DNA of 60,574 nucleotides from Acanthaster planci (taxonomy: Eukaryota; Echinodermata; Asteroidea; Valvatida; Acanthasteridae), in NCBI RefSeq assembly GCF_001949145.1, contig NW_019091429.1, positions 1,129,891 to 1,190,464 on the forward strand, read 5' to 3'. Below, piece after piece: positions 48,702-59,525 of the stretch (the stretch's first letter is position 1; each line of letters opens with the position of its first letter). A model generated the notes under the pieces. That model was given only the letters and a program-made list of their open reading frames with translations. It made no database searches and had not been told where the DNA came from. Position numbers and translations under genes: made by a program.

Positions 48702-48863
48702 GTGTTGCACTGTGTAGCACTGGGTTTGTGCACGAGTCAATGGTGTAGCACTTTTTTGCTACACGCTGCGGCCCCTTCCTTTTTTATTTTCCCGTGTAGC
48801 ACTGTGTAGCACCGGGTTTGTGCACAAGTCAATGGTGTAGCACTTTTTTGCTACACGCCGCGG
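48702..48863 (+). repeat. Two direct copies of a 70-bp hairpin-containing unit
   Basis: Copies 48702-48771 and 48794-48863 (offset 92 bp) are nearly identical. Each ends with GTGTAGCACTTTTTTGCTACACGC, in which GTGTAGCA and TGCTACAC pair around a short T-rich loop. Confidence 0.85.
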
Positions 48864-49009
48864 GTTTAAACATGGCGCGGAAAGATTGTACATGGGTGCA
48901 GTTAGTCTTGGTTTCAAGACGTTAGTGCTTGATAGCGGACACCGTGCATAGTGCGCCCGCTAACGACTCATAATTAGACTGTGCGCCAGTGAGAGTAAGT
49001 AAAACCTAG

Positions 49010-49585
49010 GGGTGCAGACCACTAATTCAAGTGAGGAATTCTGACCAGCTCATTAGCATTAAAAGTGCCTCCCCCACAGTATCCTCTGAAAAAGGAGATT
49101 GTTTGGCCCCCAAAATGGCGTGATTGTGTAAATCGTTGCCAGGATCAACTCCCTGGGTCTTTGAGCTTTCATATGAGAGCAAAAGGGCTAAAAACTATGG
49201 TTGAAAAATGGTCCTAAGTGCCCGAGAAAGTTGAGGGTTGCCACTTGAAAAATGGCTGCAATCAGACCTCAGAAAACNNNNNNNNNNNNNNNNNNNNNNN
49301 NNNNNNNNNNNNNNNNNNNNNNNNNNNNNNNNNNNNNNNNNNNNNNNNNNNNNNNNNNNNNNNNNNNNNNNNNNNNNNNNNNNNNNNNNNNNNNNNNNNN
49401 NNNNNNNNNNNNNNNNNNNNNNNNNNNNNNNNNNNNNNNNNNNNNNNNNNNNNNNNNNNNNNNNNNNNNNNNNNNNNNNNNNNNNNNNNNNNNNNNNNNN
49501 NNNNNNNNNNNNNNNNNNNNNTAATGGGGCTTGAATTAGTGGGCTGGACCCACGGACGTCATATAAAAAAATCGTGGCTGGACCC
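49010..49585. mobile_element. TIR element family T, copy 1 (contains assembly gap)
   Basis: The left end is GGTGCAGACCACTAATTCAAG and the right end is CTTGAATTAGTGGGCTGGACC (49530-49550), which are inverted matches. CTAG occurs on both sides (49006-49009 and 49586-49589) and may be the duplicated target. The interior includes TCATTAGCATTAAAAGTGCC and GGCCCCCAAAATGG, shared with copy 2. The gap 49278-49521 lies inside. Confidence 0.6.
49278..49521. other. Assembly gap (244 N)
   Basis: Run of N within a repeated element. Confidence 0.99.
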
Positions 49586-49656
49586 CTAGTTGTGCGGGGC
49601 GCTTTCCAACAGAAATAAAACAACTATCGATCACTGACGTCTTGGGCCAAGACTAG

Positions 49657-50174
49657 GGAGCAGTCCACTATAACTCAAGCGAAAATTTCCGGCGAGCTCA
49701 TTAGGGTGCAGTCCATTTACTCAAGCGAGAATTTCCGGCCACCTCATTAGCATTAAAAGTGCCCCCGCATTATCTTTTGAAAAAGGAGATTGTATGGCCC
49801 CCAAAATGGTGAGATTGTGTAAATCTTTGCCAGAATCAACTTCCTGGGTCTTTGGGCTTTCATCTGAGAGCAGAGTGGCTAAAAAAAACACTGTTGAAAA
49901 ATAGTCCTAAATGCCCGAGAAAGTTGAGGGTTGTCACTTGAAAAAATGGCTGCAATCAGACTTTGGAAAAATCACTTTTTGGGGGGTAATGTTGTTTTTA
50001 GAGAATAACTGAAACTGTAATCGGTTCACCCACAGACATTTGAAAAGAAAGTAAAAGATTATGGACCATACATACAATCATTTAACGTGTGTTTCAGATG
50101 CCTCAGGGATGTTGGTACGCATATTATTGTGCCCGAACACTGTTTTCAATGGCGCCTGAATTAGTGGACTACAC
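49657..50174. mobile_element. TIR element family T, copy 2
   Basis: The left end GGAGCAGTCCACTATAACTC and a second, near-identical start at 49707 (GTGCAGTCCATTTACTC) suggest one element inside or beside the end of another. The right end is TGAATTAGTGGACTACAC (50156-50173). The interior matches copy 1 closely. Confidence 0.65.
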
Positions 50175-51146
50175 TCACATGTGCGAACGAGGTTGATGTA
50201 CTAGACGAGAAGGGTGCACCCTCGTGTTTAGGCCAGAAATATGTCCGCCGAGCTCATTAATAAAAGTTGTAGACTCAAAATATTTTATTGTCGCGGGTTC
50301 GCCGTCGAAACGGGCAAATTAAAGGGCAGTCACACAGATCTATACTTAATTCACAGCTGGTTTAATTCCGGGCACAGATCCGAACGGTCCAAGTTCAGAA
50401 CACGAACTCTCTATCTACAATCTAGCGTGGCTATTATACAGGTTGGGCTTGTTTTCACAAAGTATTAAACAAAACATTCCATCACAACATTTAGTCACAT
50501 AAGGTAGAACAAAACAGCGTGCCGCGTAAAGAACATTAGTGTCTCACGCTCACCGCAAGAGGGCCGCTAGCGCGACCAAGCAAGCAAGTGGTTCAGACAG
50601 CGCGCACGCGGCGGTAACTCAACTGTGCACTGTCAATGCACGCTGGAGACGCGACGTGAACGAACTAATAATCGCAGAGCGCTGTCAGGTAATAATACCA
50701 GAAATAACTAATAATCATTAACTAATAACCGATCAACAGTTCATGTTGAGTAATTTCACAACACTATATTAGAGGGTCCTGAGAGCCATGGAACTGGGGA
50801 ATTGAAGAAATCTGCGGCTGAACCTCTGGGCTTCCAATTCTGAGCAATTTGGATGCAATAGTGTCCGAAAGTGGCACTATTTGAGCCATTTTGCAGGGGG
50901 GTGGTTTTTCAAAATGGATATTTTTCTGGACAGGGACTTTTCATCATTTTAGGGGTGGTCTGCTTCTGGTAAAAATTTATCAAAAATTCATTGGTCAACC
51001 CCCCAAAAATTGAAAGGAAAATGAAAGGGGACATGTGGAACATCATTTTTCTGTGCAGAGTTGTGAGTATTTTTAAAATATTTGTGAAGTATGGGGATTT
51101 ATCACTGCTGTCTATGGGAATTTATTTGTAGTGGTGCACCCAGTAG
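50175..51146. other. Spacer between family T copies
   Basis: 50220-50760 is unique-looking with no gene. 50770-51120 resembles family T in style (GGGGGGTGGTTTTTCAAAATGG, CAAAAATTCATTGGTCAACCC) and may be a further diverged member. Confidence 0.35.
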
Positions 51147-51645
51147 GGTTGCACTACACTAAAAGTGCACTACTCAATTAAAGGGAAATTCTTCGCCAGG
51201 CGCAGGCGCTTAAAGGTACCACTAACAGTTTATTTCAAAAAGAGGAGATTGTGTTGCCCAAGAAAATTGTGGAATTGTGGAAGAATGGCCCAGAATGAAC
51301 TCCCTAGATTCGAAGGCTCCCGTCCAAGGGCAAAGCATGCAAAATGGTCCTGAAAAATTGTCCCAAGAGCCTAAAAAGTGGAGGGGTTTTAATTTGAAAA
51401 ATGGCCACTGACAGACTTGGAAACGTTCACTTTTGGAGGGGGTGATTGTTTTTTTTTATGGATAAATAAAAATTTCATTGGTTAACCTACTAAAAATTGA
51501 AAATCAATTGAAAGCTGAATTCCCCAGAAGACTTTGGTTTTGTTTGAGAGGCCAGAGGGACTTCGATTGCTCACACCGGGGCTGCAAACGTGATCGATGT
51601 TACATTTTTTTCAATGGGGCTTCAATTAGTTCAGTGCACTCCTAT
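51147..51645. mobile_element. TIR element family T, copy 3 (diverged)
   Basis: Starts near GTTGCACTACACTAAAAG and ends near CTTCAATTAGTTCAGTGCAC. Interior blocks such as AGGAGATTGTGTTGCCCAAG, TTTGAAAAATGGC and the final TTTTTCAATGGGGCTT correspond in order to copies 1 and 2. Confidence 0.55.
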
Positions 51646-53398
51646 ATCAGATCGAAGTAGCGCCGCCTGTTGACTCTCTTGAAGAGGTTCAAGTTAGCTT
51701 CCGTTTGTTTGTCTTTTCCACTGGAAATTCAAGATTATGGCCAGAAGATTGCTTTTCATTTCAGTTTTTTTGGGGGGAGCTACGAATTTTTTTTATTCGC
51801 CTTTCCCTGAAGATATCCCCAAAATATAAGTAAAACTGTGCGCTCAGCTCTAAATGTAGCCGCCCGCCTCTACCCAATCAAATTATGCCCGCAATTTGAG
51901 GCATTTTATGAAGGAAATACCCCATACTGGAAATTGTGATCCCAAAGTCGAAATTTATAGAAATATGTCTACGATCTCTCCTGATTATGGCATGTCTTAT
52001 TGTAAAAACCCCGTGGGATCACAAAATATTAATGAGCTCGTACGCAGAAATACGACCATTTGGTGGAATGCACCTCTAGCGGGTTGCCGCGCTTCGCGAT
52101 CATGGGTTTATTGAGCTGAGATGGACAATTGTGAGACTAATTATGCTCAAATAAAGAGACTTCTACTAGAGTGTAGACCAAAAAAAGGGCATTCGAGAAA
52201 TAGGAAGCAGTGTGACAACAACTCATGTCTTCTTTTCGGAATATAGCGGTGCCCGGCCATTAGTTTGACGGGAGCGAAGTCTGCTGGGTGCATGCCCTGT
52301 TTCATTCGACGTTCTTAGGATAGATACGGTTTATTGGGCTGAATAGAATGCAACGCGTACGTTTCGACATTTTTTTTTTACATCTCCCTCTTCAACAGTA
52401 AAAGCAGGGCTCCTGCACAGAGGTTCATTCCAGTGTAATAGTATCGACATCAAAACGGTGTCTGCATCATTTCTATTGGCATGATTGAGAATATAGAAAT
52501 TACATATAGATGAAACTTTATTCACCGAAAACGTACACACAAAGACAAAAAATACGTTCGGTTAATATATCCAAGAATGTAACAAATGTTACAGAGGTCT
52601 CAGATGTATAACGATGTTTTTGAGCTGTCTCTCCTAGTACTTTTCACATGAACTGACATTAGCCTAAGGATGTGAAAGGCCCATTAGGGTTTTGTGGTAT
52701 TAGAAAAATGGTGTTCCAGGGGATGTCTAGCTAGCCTGGCCCGTATTTTAAGTGGTGAATCTGGGCAAAATATGCGGGGGAACACCTCTGCTTTGTAGAT
52801 GACAGCCTAATGATGTCTAGAAAAAGTCAAGCTTAATTTTGTCTGAAGGAACTGTTACCGTTGTTTGATTTACTTTGTCGGCATTGTGGACTTTCGAGAT
52901 TTTTAAATTGTTATTGAAATTTTGTTAGGTACATGTACTTTAAGCACGAAATAACTTGTTATCAAAATTGTAACATATACCGCACTTACAATGCTCACTA
53001 AAGAGACCCAACTTCGCGCGTACAGTGGCCCATTGAAATGACGACAACAAGAGCATTCGAGAAATAGGAAGCAGTATTACACTGACTTATTGCGAAGCAG
53101 AGTTCGGGTCAAAAAGATTGAAACATGTTTTGACGAAACGGGATGCTTTTTTTCCAAAATCGAACGTATTTTTAGAATTGAATCGAATTTCCACAATGCG
53201 GAAGATCTCCGCAGATGGATTTTGGTACAGTCGTTTGCTGGCTGGCGTCGCGATTTTAAAAAGTGACCACGACTTTGCCGAATTTTACAGCACTCCCGAA
53301 GAAGGAAACAAAATGAATAAAAAATCAGAAGCCCGCCGAACTTCTTCAGCTCAACCAAAAGGTTTAACATTGTAGTCCACTTCCGGCCGACAGGCTTG
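51646..53398. other. Stretch with a 23-bp spaced direct repeat, no recognised gene
   Basis: GCATTCGAGAAATAGGAAGC plus three more bases is identical at 52189-52211 and 53053-53075. An open frame at 53118-53375 (85 codons) reads plausibly but has no family that I recognise. Confidence 0.4.
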
Positions 53399-53637
53399 CA
53401 CTGTAAAAGCTCGGGTGTTAAAATCAAAACTTTTGGGTGTTATCAGGTGACCACACCATAAAGTGTTACTTTAACACTGATGATGTTAGTTTTCACACCT
53501 ATAAGTGTTACAGCGCACTAGAAGTTGTCACAAGTAACACCAAATAACACCAAACTTTTAACACCATGTGAAAAGTGTTGGTGTAGGCTTCTGATAACAC
53601 CGCAGGTGTTAAATTTAACACCCCAGTTTTTGCAGTG
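53399..53637. mobile_element. 239-bp MITE with GGTGTTA-rich inverted ends
   Basis: The inverted ends CACTGTAAAAGCTCGGGTGT and CACTGCAAAAACTGGGGTGT (reverse strand of the right end) match at about 20 of 24 positions including the next bases. The interior is full of TAACAC/GTGTTA repeats, so the whole element can fold. It has no ORF. Such CACTG-ended GTGTTA elements are common non-autonomous DNA transposons in animals. Confidence 0.75.
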
Positions 53638-54251
53638 TGACATGTAGAAAATACATGTACATGTACATTCTTGGTGTGCACGTGGGTACAATCATAGTGT
53701 TGCGCACCCGCAAATCTTGGAATTCTAGCGCCCCCTTTTTTTACTCGTTCTCGTTCCCTGCATTATGCATGGTTACATTTTTATTTCTGTGTTTATATAT
53801 CTGCGTTTGTTATCTTTATTTCGGTGATTATTGCTTAAGTTCTTGTCATTGTTAATTTGGTCCCATTTGGCCGCCCATATGTGCGAGCATGTGGGGGGTA
53901 CATGCGCATGTACACATATACAGAATACACAAATCTTGCACGTACACAACGCGCGAACTTGAGGTGCAGACTTTATATCTTTTGACCTTTTAACCTCATG
54001 CATCATGCATGACCATTAGTAGTGTGAGAATGACAGTACCACCCCAAATTTCCCCACTATGCCTACCCGGCCCCTTTCTCGGGCCCTCTCCCACCTCCGG
54101 AAAAGTTTCTCACCCTCATATAAAATCCTTGTCGCCCCCGGGAAAAGAAAAGAACTCAAGCCCCCTAAACAAATGGGAACTTGAGGCTTCAAGAAAAATA
54201 GAAATAAAATTATAATTACCAATGTATAAATATGAACATGAACAGAAATCC
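53638..54251. other. Flank of the virus-like element, nothing recognised
   Basis: AT-rich with an ACATGTACATGTACAT run at 53650. No gene is seen; the left border or inverted end of the virus-like element may lie here, but I could not identify it. Confidence 0.4.
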
Positions 54252-57200
54252 ATGAACCAAACCACAACGCCGCCCGTGTTGTCAGGCTTTAATCAAATTT
54301 AAAAAATCATTTGTATTCCACTTTGTCAAACAATATAACATACCATTACCTCCACTTCACCGTCGCCAACATACTAAACCAGAGCTCGTACGCGCAATTC
54401 AAGCGAGCCAGCGTTCATTCAGAAACATACAGCGCCAAACTTACCGTCAGCTCTTACAGGTAGTACAAGACAACGACATAAACTTTACTGCCACAGGTGC
54501 AAACGGCAACGTGTTACGGAAAGATCTCATTACCGCGATTAAAGCCTAAACTCAACCGGAAGCTATTGCAGAGACAGACATCCAAAACGTCTGACGCTCT
54601 CAAGGTAACTACAGAAATTGGGGATTGAAGCCTAGTTTCTTTGTAGACGACTTGGTACACTTGTTCGATTTCTACAAGAGTTACATCGAAAAGAAAGCAT
54701 TTGCCGAATTTTACAAGTTGCACACCGCGATCAAGGTTCAATTTAAAATAGAAAAGCCCGGACCTGAAACGAAAGTTGGCGTTTTCGAGTAAAAATATTG
54801 CGATGTTTCCCGAACCAGATATCAAAAACTTATTAAAACAACAAAGAAAAAAATGGAAGATGTAGAAGCTCTTACTCAACGGGACTCTGGATAGATGTTT
54901 GACAAAGTTGTCGCGTTTTATATTAACGTGGCGCGTTATAATCCAGAAGGAGCGACTTACTTTCCACTTCCTAAAGAACTATCGGTTAAAACTGCGGTCA
55001 TTAACGTTAAAAACAAAAAAGATCAACAATGCATACGCTGAGCGATAAGAGTTGCTCTAGGATTAAATTAAAAAAAAGTCAAGCATCAACTCCAAAGCAA
55101 TCCAGATTACAAAATACACGACGAAAGAACTTCAACGTACACAACAGACGAGGGTTTAAACCTTTCAAACGTAGACTTTCCTACTCCAATATCGCAGATT
55201 TCACGCATCGAAGCTCAAAACAACTTGGCGATCAATGTATTTAGGTACACCTGCAAAGACGGCGTGTTTATAATTTATCATTCCAAAATAGAAGAGGAAC
55301 CCATAAACTTACTTCATATTAACTGAGCTGAAAAAGCCCATTATTGTCGGATCAAAAATTTCTTCCGGTTGGCTAGTGCCATTGACAATCACGACGGTAA
55401 ACAACATTGGTGTTTCATGTGCCTATCCCACTTTCAATCAAAACAAAGACCAAACCGGCAGAAAGAAGACTGCCAAGGCATAGATGCAGCACCTTCTAAA
55501 GTTGTACTGCCCGAAAAAGGCTAAACCATTATCAAATTTGAAAACTGCAAAAACAAACAAGACGCCCCGTTTGTTTTGATTTCGAATCTGTTTCAGAATC
55601 TCTCGCACCAGAAGAAGCCAACATGATTAAAACGCAACTTCATGAGCCATGCGGTTACTCTTACGCAGTTGTGCGATGTGACGGTGTATGTAGGAGTCGC
55701 AAAACATACCGAGGGCAAGACGCAGCCACTCATTTCGTAAAATCGTAATCCAAGAAACGAAAACTATTAACGAAATGTTTGCCGATCCAAGCCTCCTCAA
55801 TGGACGTCAGAACTTCATAAACGCCACAACAAATGCAACATCTACTGGGTATGTGAAAAACCACTCTATCCAACCAAAGAATCGCAATGTCAATGTCCTA
55901 TCCCAGCCGACCCAAAAACTAAAACCCAAAAGATCGACTTTAGTTTCATAAACGACCGCGGTTACGTCGACTACATTTTGTATGAGCTGCGAGAAACCCA
56001 TCAACAGGTTTAGAAAAGTTCGCGAACATTGCCACGTAACGGGTAATTACAGGGGCCCAGCACACGTTAATTGCAATCTCAAACTCCGATCGTGTCTAAA
56101 CAAACGCCTATTCCGGTCGTGCTACACAACTTGAAAAAGAATGACACGCATTTAATCATGCGGGAGTAAAATCAAAGTCATTGCTAAAAATACTGAGAAT
56201 TATATTTTGTTTCCTTTTGGTCAGCTTAGTTTTCTAGACTCGTTTCATTTTATGGCCCCTTCACTCGATCGATTGGTAAAAAAATACTCCCCAGACGATT
56301 TTAAGTTATTGCGCGAAAGATTTCCCCAAAACACAAACCTGTTTTTATAGAAAGGCATTTACCCATACGAGTACGTAAACTCGTTTGATCGATTTGCACA
56401 ATAAACACAATGACTCTCCGCTGGCACCTGAAAACATTTCAACCCCGAGCGAATACCAGAAAGACTTGATATGCAACTGGGAAAATGTTACGTCCGTAGA
56501 CAAACTCATGGCAACGCTTTCCTCCAAACAGAAATACGTGATTCACTATCATGCGTTGCAAAAATATCGAGAACTCGGTTTACAGTTAAAAAGGGTTAAT
56601 CATGTAAACTCCTTCAGGCAGGCGCCTTAAATGCCCAGTTACATCGATAAAAACACCAAATTGCGCAAACAAGCCAAATCTGATTTCGAGAAAGACTTCT
56701 TTAAACTGATGAACAGCTCGGTATTTGGTAAAACGATGGAAAACGTAAGATACCAAATAAACGGTCACCTGCTGAGAGACTTACAGGATGCAGAACGATA
56801 TAAACGCCTGGTATCTAAACCGCATTACAAATCGACTACACCGTGCAATCTCTCGTTTATCAAAATGTATCGCATAATAACCAAGTTGAATAAGCCCATT
56901 TACTGCGGCGTAAGCGAGCTCGACTTGTCTAAAACGTAAATGTATGCTTTCTATTACAACGCGTTAAAAGCAGAATTTGACAACGACGTTTGTCTATTGA
57001 CACCGACGGCTTGCTGGTTCAGATCCAAACCGAGGACTTATATGGTTACCTACGTCAAAAGCGTGAGTTATTCGGCTTTTCCAACTATGCACCCGCACAT
57101 GTGCTTCACGATCCAAAAAAAGTCATCGGTGAGATGAAAGACGAATTTGGCAGCCAACCGGTGAAGGAAGTCGTTTGCTTACGCCCCATTCGATCCTACT

Positions 57201-57504
57201 CGAAGGCCAAGTTAACTTGAAAAGAGCGAAAGGTCTAACAAAAGTTGTGACTGAGAAACAACTGCGACACGAAGCTGACAAAGAAGTGTTGTTTGGTTGC
57301 AAGTAGGTTTTTACGACCCAGCATCACAGTAGATCGAAGAAAAACTTGGTTTACACAATCGTTCAAAATAAATTGAGCTTGTCGCCGTTGGACACAAAAC
57401 GTAACCTATTACCAACTGGCATCGATACTTTAGCCTACGGCCATTATCATTTCTATCAAACTTTAGAAGCAGGCGGTATTTCGGTATCCGCAGGCACGAC
57501 TTGA
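54252..57504 (+). pseudogene. Adintovirus/Polinton-like DNA polymerase B, decayed
   Basis: This is the full-length layout of a protein-primed family B polymerase. It has the N-terminal region shared with 1-680; the block ending in YFPLPKEL (about 54970); an HYC.IKN motif (55339-55359); an exonuclease FDFES (55575-55589); a CxxC...HCH...CN zinc-finger-like block (55979-56079); FKLMNSSVFGKTMENVR (about 56698-56750); DLSKT (56922-56936); a DTDG metal-binding motif (56999-57010); and a C-terminal LDTKRNLLP...YGHY before the TGA at 57502. The ATG at 54252 starts a frame that soon stops. In-frame stops (such as 54547) and many frame changes, including one between DLSKT and DTDG, show that it cannot be translated whole. 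Confidence 0.88.
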
Positions 57505-57554
57505 AGGTCTTCTCTAACAAAGCTCCGTTTGGGACCCCGATTCAAACCGGGGAG

Positions 57555-58487
57555 TTAATAATATAAAGTCGGCCCCGTTTTCACCTTTTTTGCCTTTGAT
57601 CCTTTTGAACTGACTGGTGCGTTTTTCCACTTGATAAACGTCCTCACTCCAAATGGGATCTGTTGCCCTTCTGACATTACCGCCTTCTTGCTCGCCGGGG
57701 TACCATAGATACCGGTCGACTGTATCTGAAGGTAGTTCGATTTCTCTCCTTTTTTGGGACGGGTGTGGCCGGTAGTTGCTTCACTATATCTAACTTTATG
57801 GCTGCTGCTGTTTTTTTATCTGTAAATCTGTTTTTTTCTTCTTCATTTAACGCTTTTATAACCTGAGGTAATCTTGCAACCCATTCCACGTCACGTTAAC
57901 AACGTTTAACATTTCCTGTACGTACGGATGACCAAACAATCGTTCGGCCAAAGTTCTGTTGAACCGTTCAACGACTCCTTATGATCTGTGCACGCTAGAT
58001 TCGTCTACTTGAATTTCAACCTTATTTTTGGCCAAGACTTTTTAAAACTCGCCTTTAAACTCCGAACCCGGGTGTACCATCGCAATTTTGGGCAAATTTA
58101 ATTCCAACCTGCCATTAATCCATTTTATAGCTTCTGCAACTTGCTCAGCCGTTTTACTTACCAACGGTCCTGCTTCTTTATATCTCGACCCAATGTCAGT
58201 TACGGTCAAAACGTATTTATGAGTTTTCTTTTAACTTAGTCCCACGGTAAATATCATATATCCGTTTGATGGGCGTAGTTGGGTTTTACCGATTCCTGTT
58301 GTAAAGTACTCGGCCTGGGCACGTATCCAGGGGCAGGTAAATAAATTTCCCAAATAGCTTGCTTTTTTTGCCAATTTCTTACCACGCTTTTATCCGCACC
58401 CATTTTTTCATGTAACTTATCTACAGCGTTTTCGCCTTTCCAATAGCCTTGTGGGCTGTAAAACAATTTTGAAAATTCTTTGTCCAT
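57555..58487 (-). pseudogene. Retroviral-type integrase of the adintovirus/Polinton-like element, decayed
   Basis: The start at 58487 gives KLFYSPQGYWKGENAVDKLH and later WQKKQAIWEIYLPAPGYVPR, the N-terminal pattern of this integrase family. The core follows: first catalytic Asp in HQTD (58262-58260), then HPGSEFKGEF, then GVVERFNRTLAERLFGHP. At the second Asp position there is His (58074-58072); the Glu (57969-57967) is 35 codons further on, so DD35E spacing is kept but one catalytic residue is lost. Stops at 58256-58254, 58044-58042 and 57981-57979 and at least one frame change confirm inactivity. It ends at 57557-57555, 50 bp from the polB stop (convergent). Confidence 0.85.
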
Positions 58488-58501
58488 TTTAAAATAAAGT
58501 T

Positions 58502-58922
58502 AACCAAACTAGTATGCCAAAAAAATGCCAGTGCGGTACCGCCTAGAATCCACACCAATTCACGAACTTTCTGATCTTCTGAAGGCACGTAAAATCGGAC
58601 AACTTGGGCTCTGGTGGCAAAGCCATCACGTGTTTACCCATCAACTCAAAGTTAGCACGCAACGCTTGGTCTACTTCGGTAAACTTCCGCTGACTCGCAC
58701 ACTCTTGTCTCGTCCGTTCGTTTAAAAAGTCCAACAACTGTACGCAATTTTTCCCCAGGTCTGCTGAGCTTGCGCCAGTTGTTCCGAGGCAGGGTCATGT
58801 CGCTTTCTTTCTGCATCGATTTGATTTTAAGACAGGCTGCTAAATAAAAAGTTGGAATCGGTGAACGCCAACGCATTGACTACGGCTCCTCCGACCGTCT
58901 TTAATGCACTCGCCTTTTTATT
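58502..58922 (-). pseudogene. Adintovirus/Polinton-associated membrane protein, decayed
   Basis: The minus strand, right to left, encodes a small-residue-rich start (KTVGGAVVNALAFTDSNFLF), a charged coil-like middle (about 58780-58590), a Pro-rich KLSDF..PSEDQK segment and a C-terminal hydrophobic stretch (LVWILGGTALAFFW) near 58545-58505. A similar order (Gly/Ala-rich N-terminus, helical middle, (S/A)D(F/Y)..PS..Q K..E, one transmembrane helix) occurs in small proteins next to integrase in such elements as I recall them. A stop near 58837 and frame changes near 58740 and 58590 break it. It lies just upstream of the integrase on the same strand. Confidence 0.5.
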
Positions 58923-58936
58923 TTATATATTTTAAA

Positions 58937-59155
58937 ATGGAGCAAGAACTTTTAGAGAAGTTGACAGAAATGCAAACTGTTCAAACTAGCATTGAGGGTA
59001 TGCTGGGTGACGTGCGAACAGACATTGATCATATCAGCGCCGTGCTGGCAGAAATGAGTGTCGAAACTTTCTGTAAGAGAAATCTATTGGGTAAATACGA
59101 AGACTTTTTTTTGCGGCAGGTGTGTCTTTCATTGCGTTGTCTTTTATGTTTGTGA
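58937..59155 (+). CDS. Small helical protein of the virus-like element, probably frameshifted at its end
   Basis: The ATG at 58937 opens a frame of 72 codons rich in E, L, T and I with heptad-like spacing (MEQELLEKLTEMQTVQTSIE), suggesting a coiled-coil. It ends at a TGA at 59153-59155. A run of eight T (59105-59112) is followed, in the neighbouring frame, by a strongly hydrophobic stretch ending in WK and TAA (59164-59166). This suggests the ancestral protein ended in a membrane helix and one base was lost or gained in the T run. Divergent from the membrane-protein gene on the minus strand. Confidence 0.5.
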   Translation: MEQELLEKLTEMQTVQTSIEGMLGDVRTDIDHISAVLAEMSVETFCKRNLLGKYEDFFLRQVCLSLRCLLCL

Positions 59156-59233
59156 TTTGGAAATAAACCTGTTTGTGATTTGACCCTCAAATTGAAAACT
59201 TTTAAATTATAAAACCGTCTATTATAAAAAGAC

Positions 59234-59523
59234 ATGGAAATTCAATACACAAAGAAACTAAACCTAAACCGCCGGTTAAAAATACCTCGTGCTATCAAAG
59301 GCGAAAGACGCGAAGTAACTGTAACGCACAATCCGAGCACCATAGCAGCCGGCCACACGTTAAACGTAAACGTAAACGTAAACACCTGGCATGTTAAATA
59401 CGTACACCGAGTATGGCTTCCAAACGCCTTGAGATTTCGCTGACCATCACAAATGCTCACTGTGGCCTCAAATTTCACTTTATTGCGAATTGAAGACGTC
59501 CTCGATTTACAAACCGACCTCGA
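59234..59523 (+). pseudogene. Capsid-like protein N-terminus of the virus-like element, truncated
   Basis: The ATG at 59234 gives MEIQYTKKLNLNRRLKIPRA, then EVTVTHNPSTIAAGHTLNVN. A start of this kind (TKKLN.NR.L.I...I.G...EVTVT..PSTI..G.TL) fits my memory of double-jelly-roll major capsid proteins of adintovirus/Polinton elements. After about residue 55 the frame ends at 59443, while similar content (LEISLTITNA) continues in another frame to about 59490 and then again changes frame. The remaining gene (several hundred residues) is missing, so the element is truncated here. Internal ACGTAAACGTAAACGTAAAC is a short tandem expansion. Confidence 0.5.
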
Positions 59524-59525
59524 TT

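Noticed and set aside
50220-50760. Solo LTR between TIR elements
   Set aside because: I found no TG...CA boundaries, target duplication or second copy to support it.
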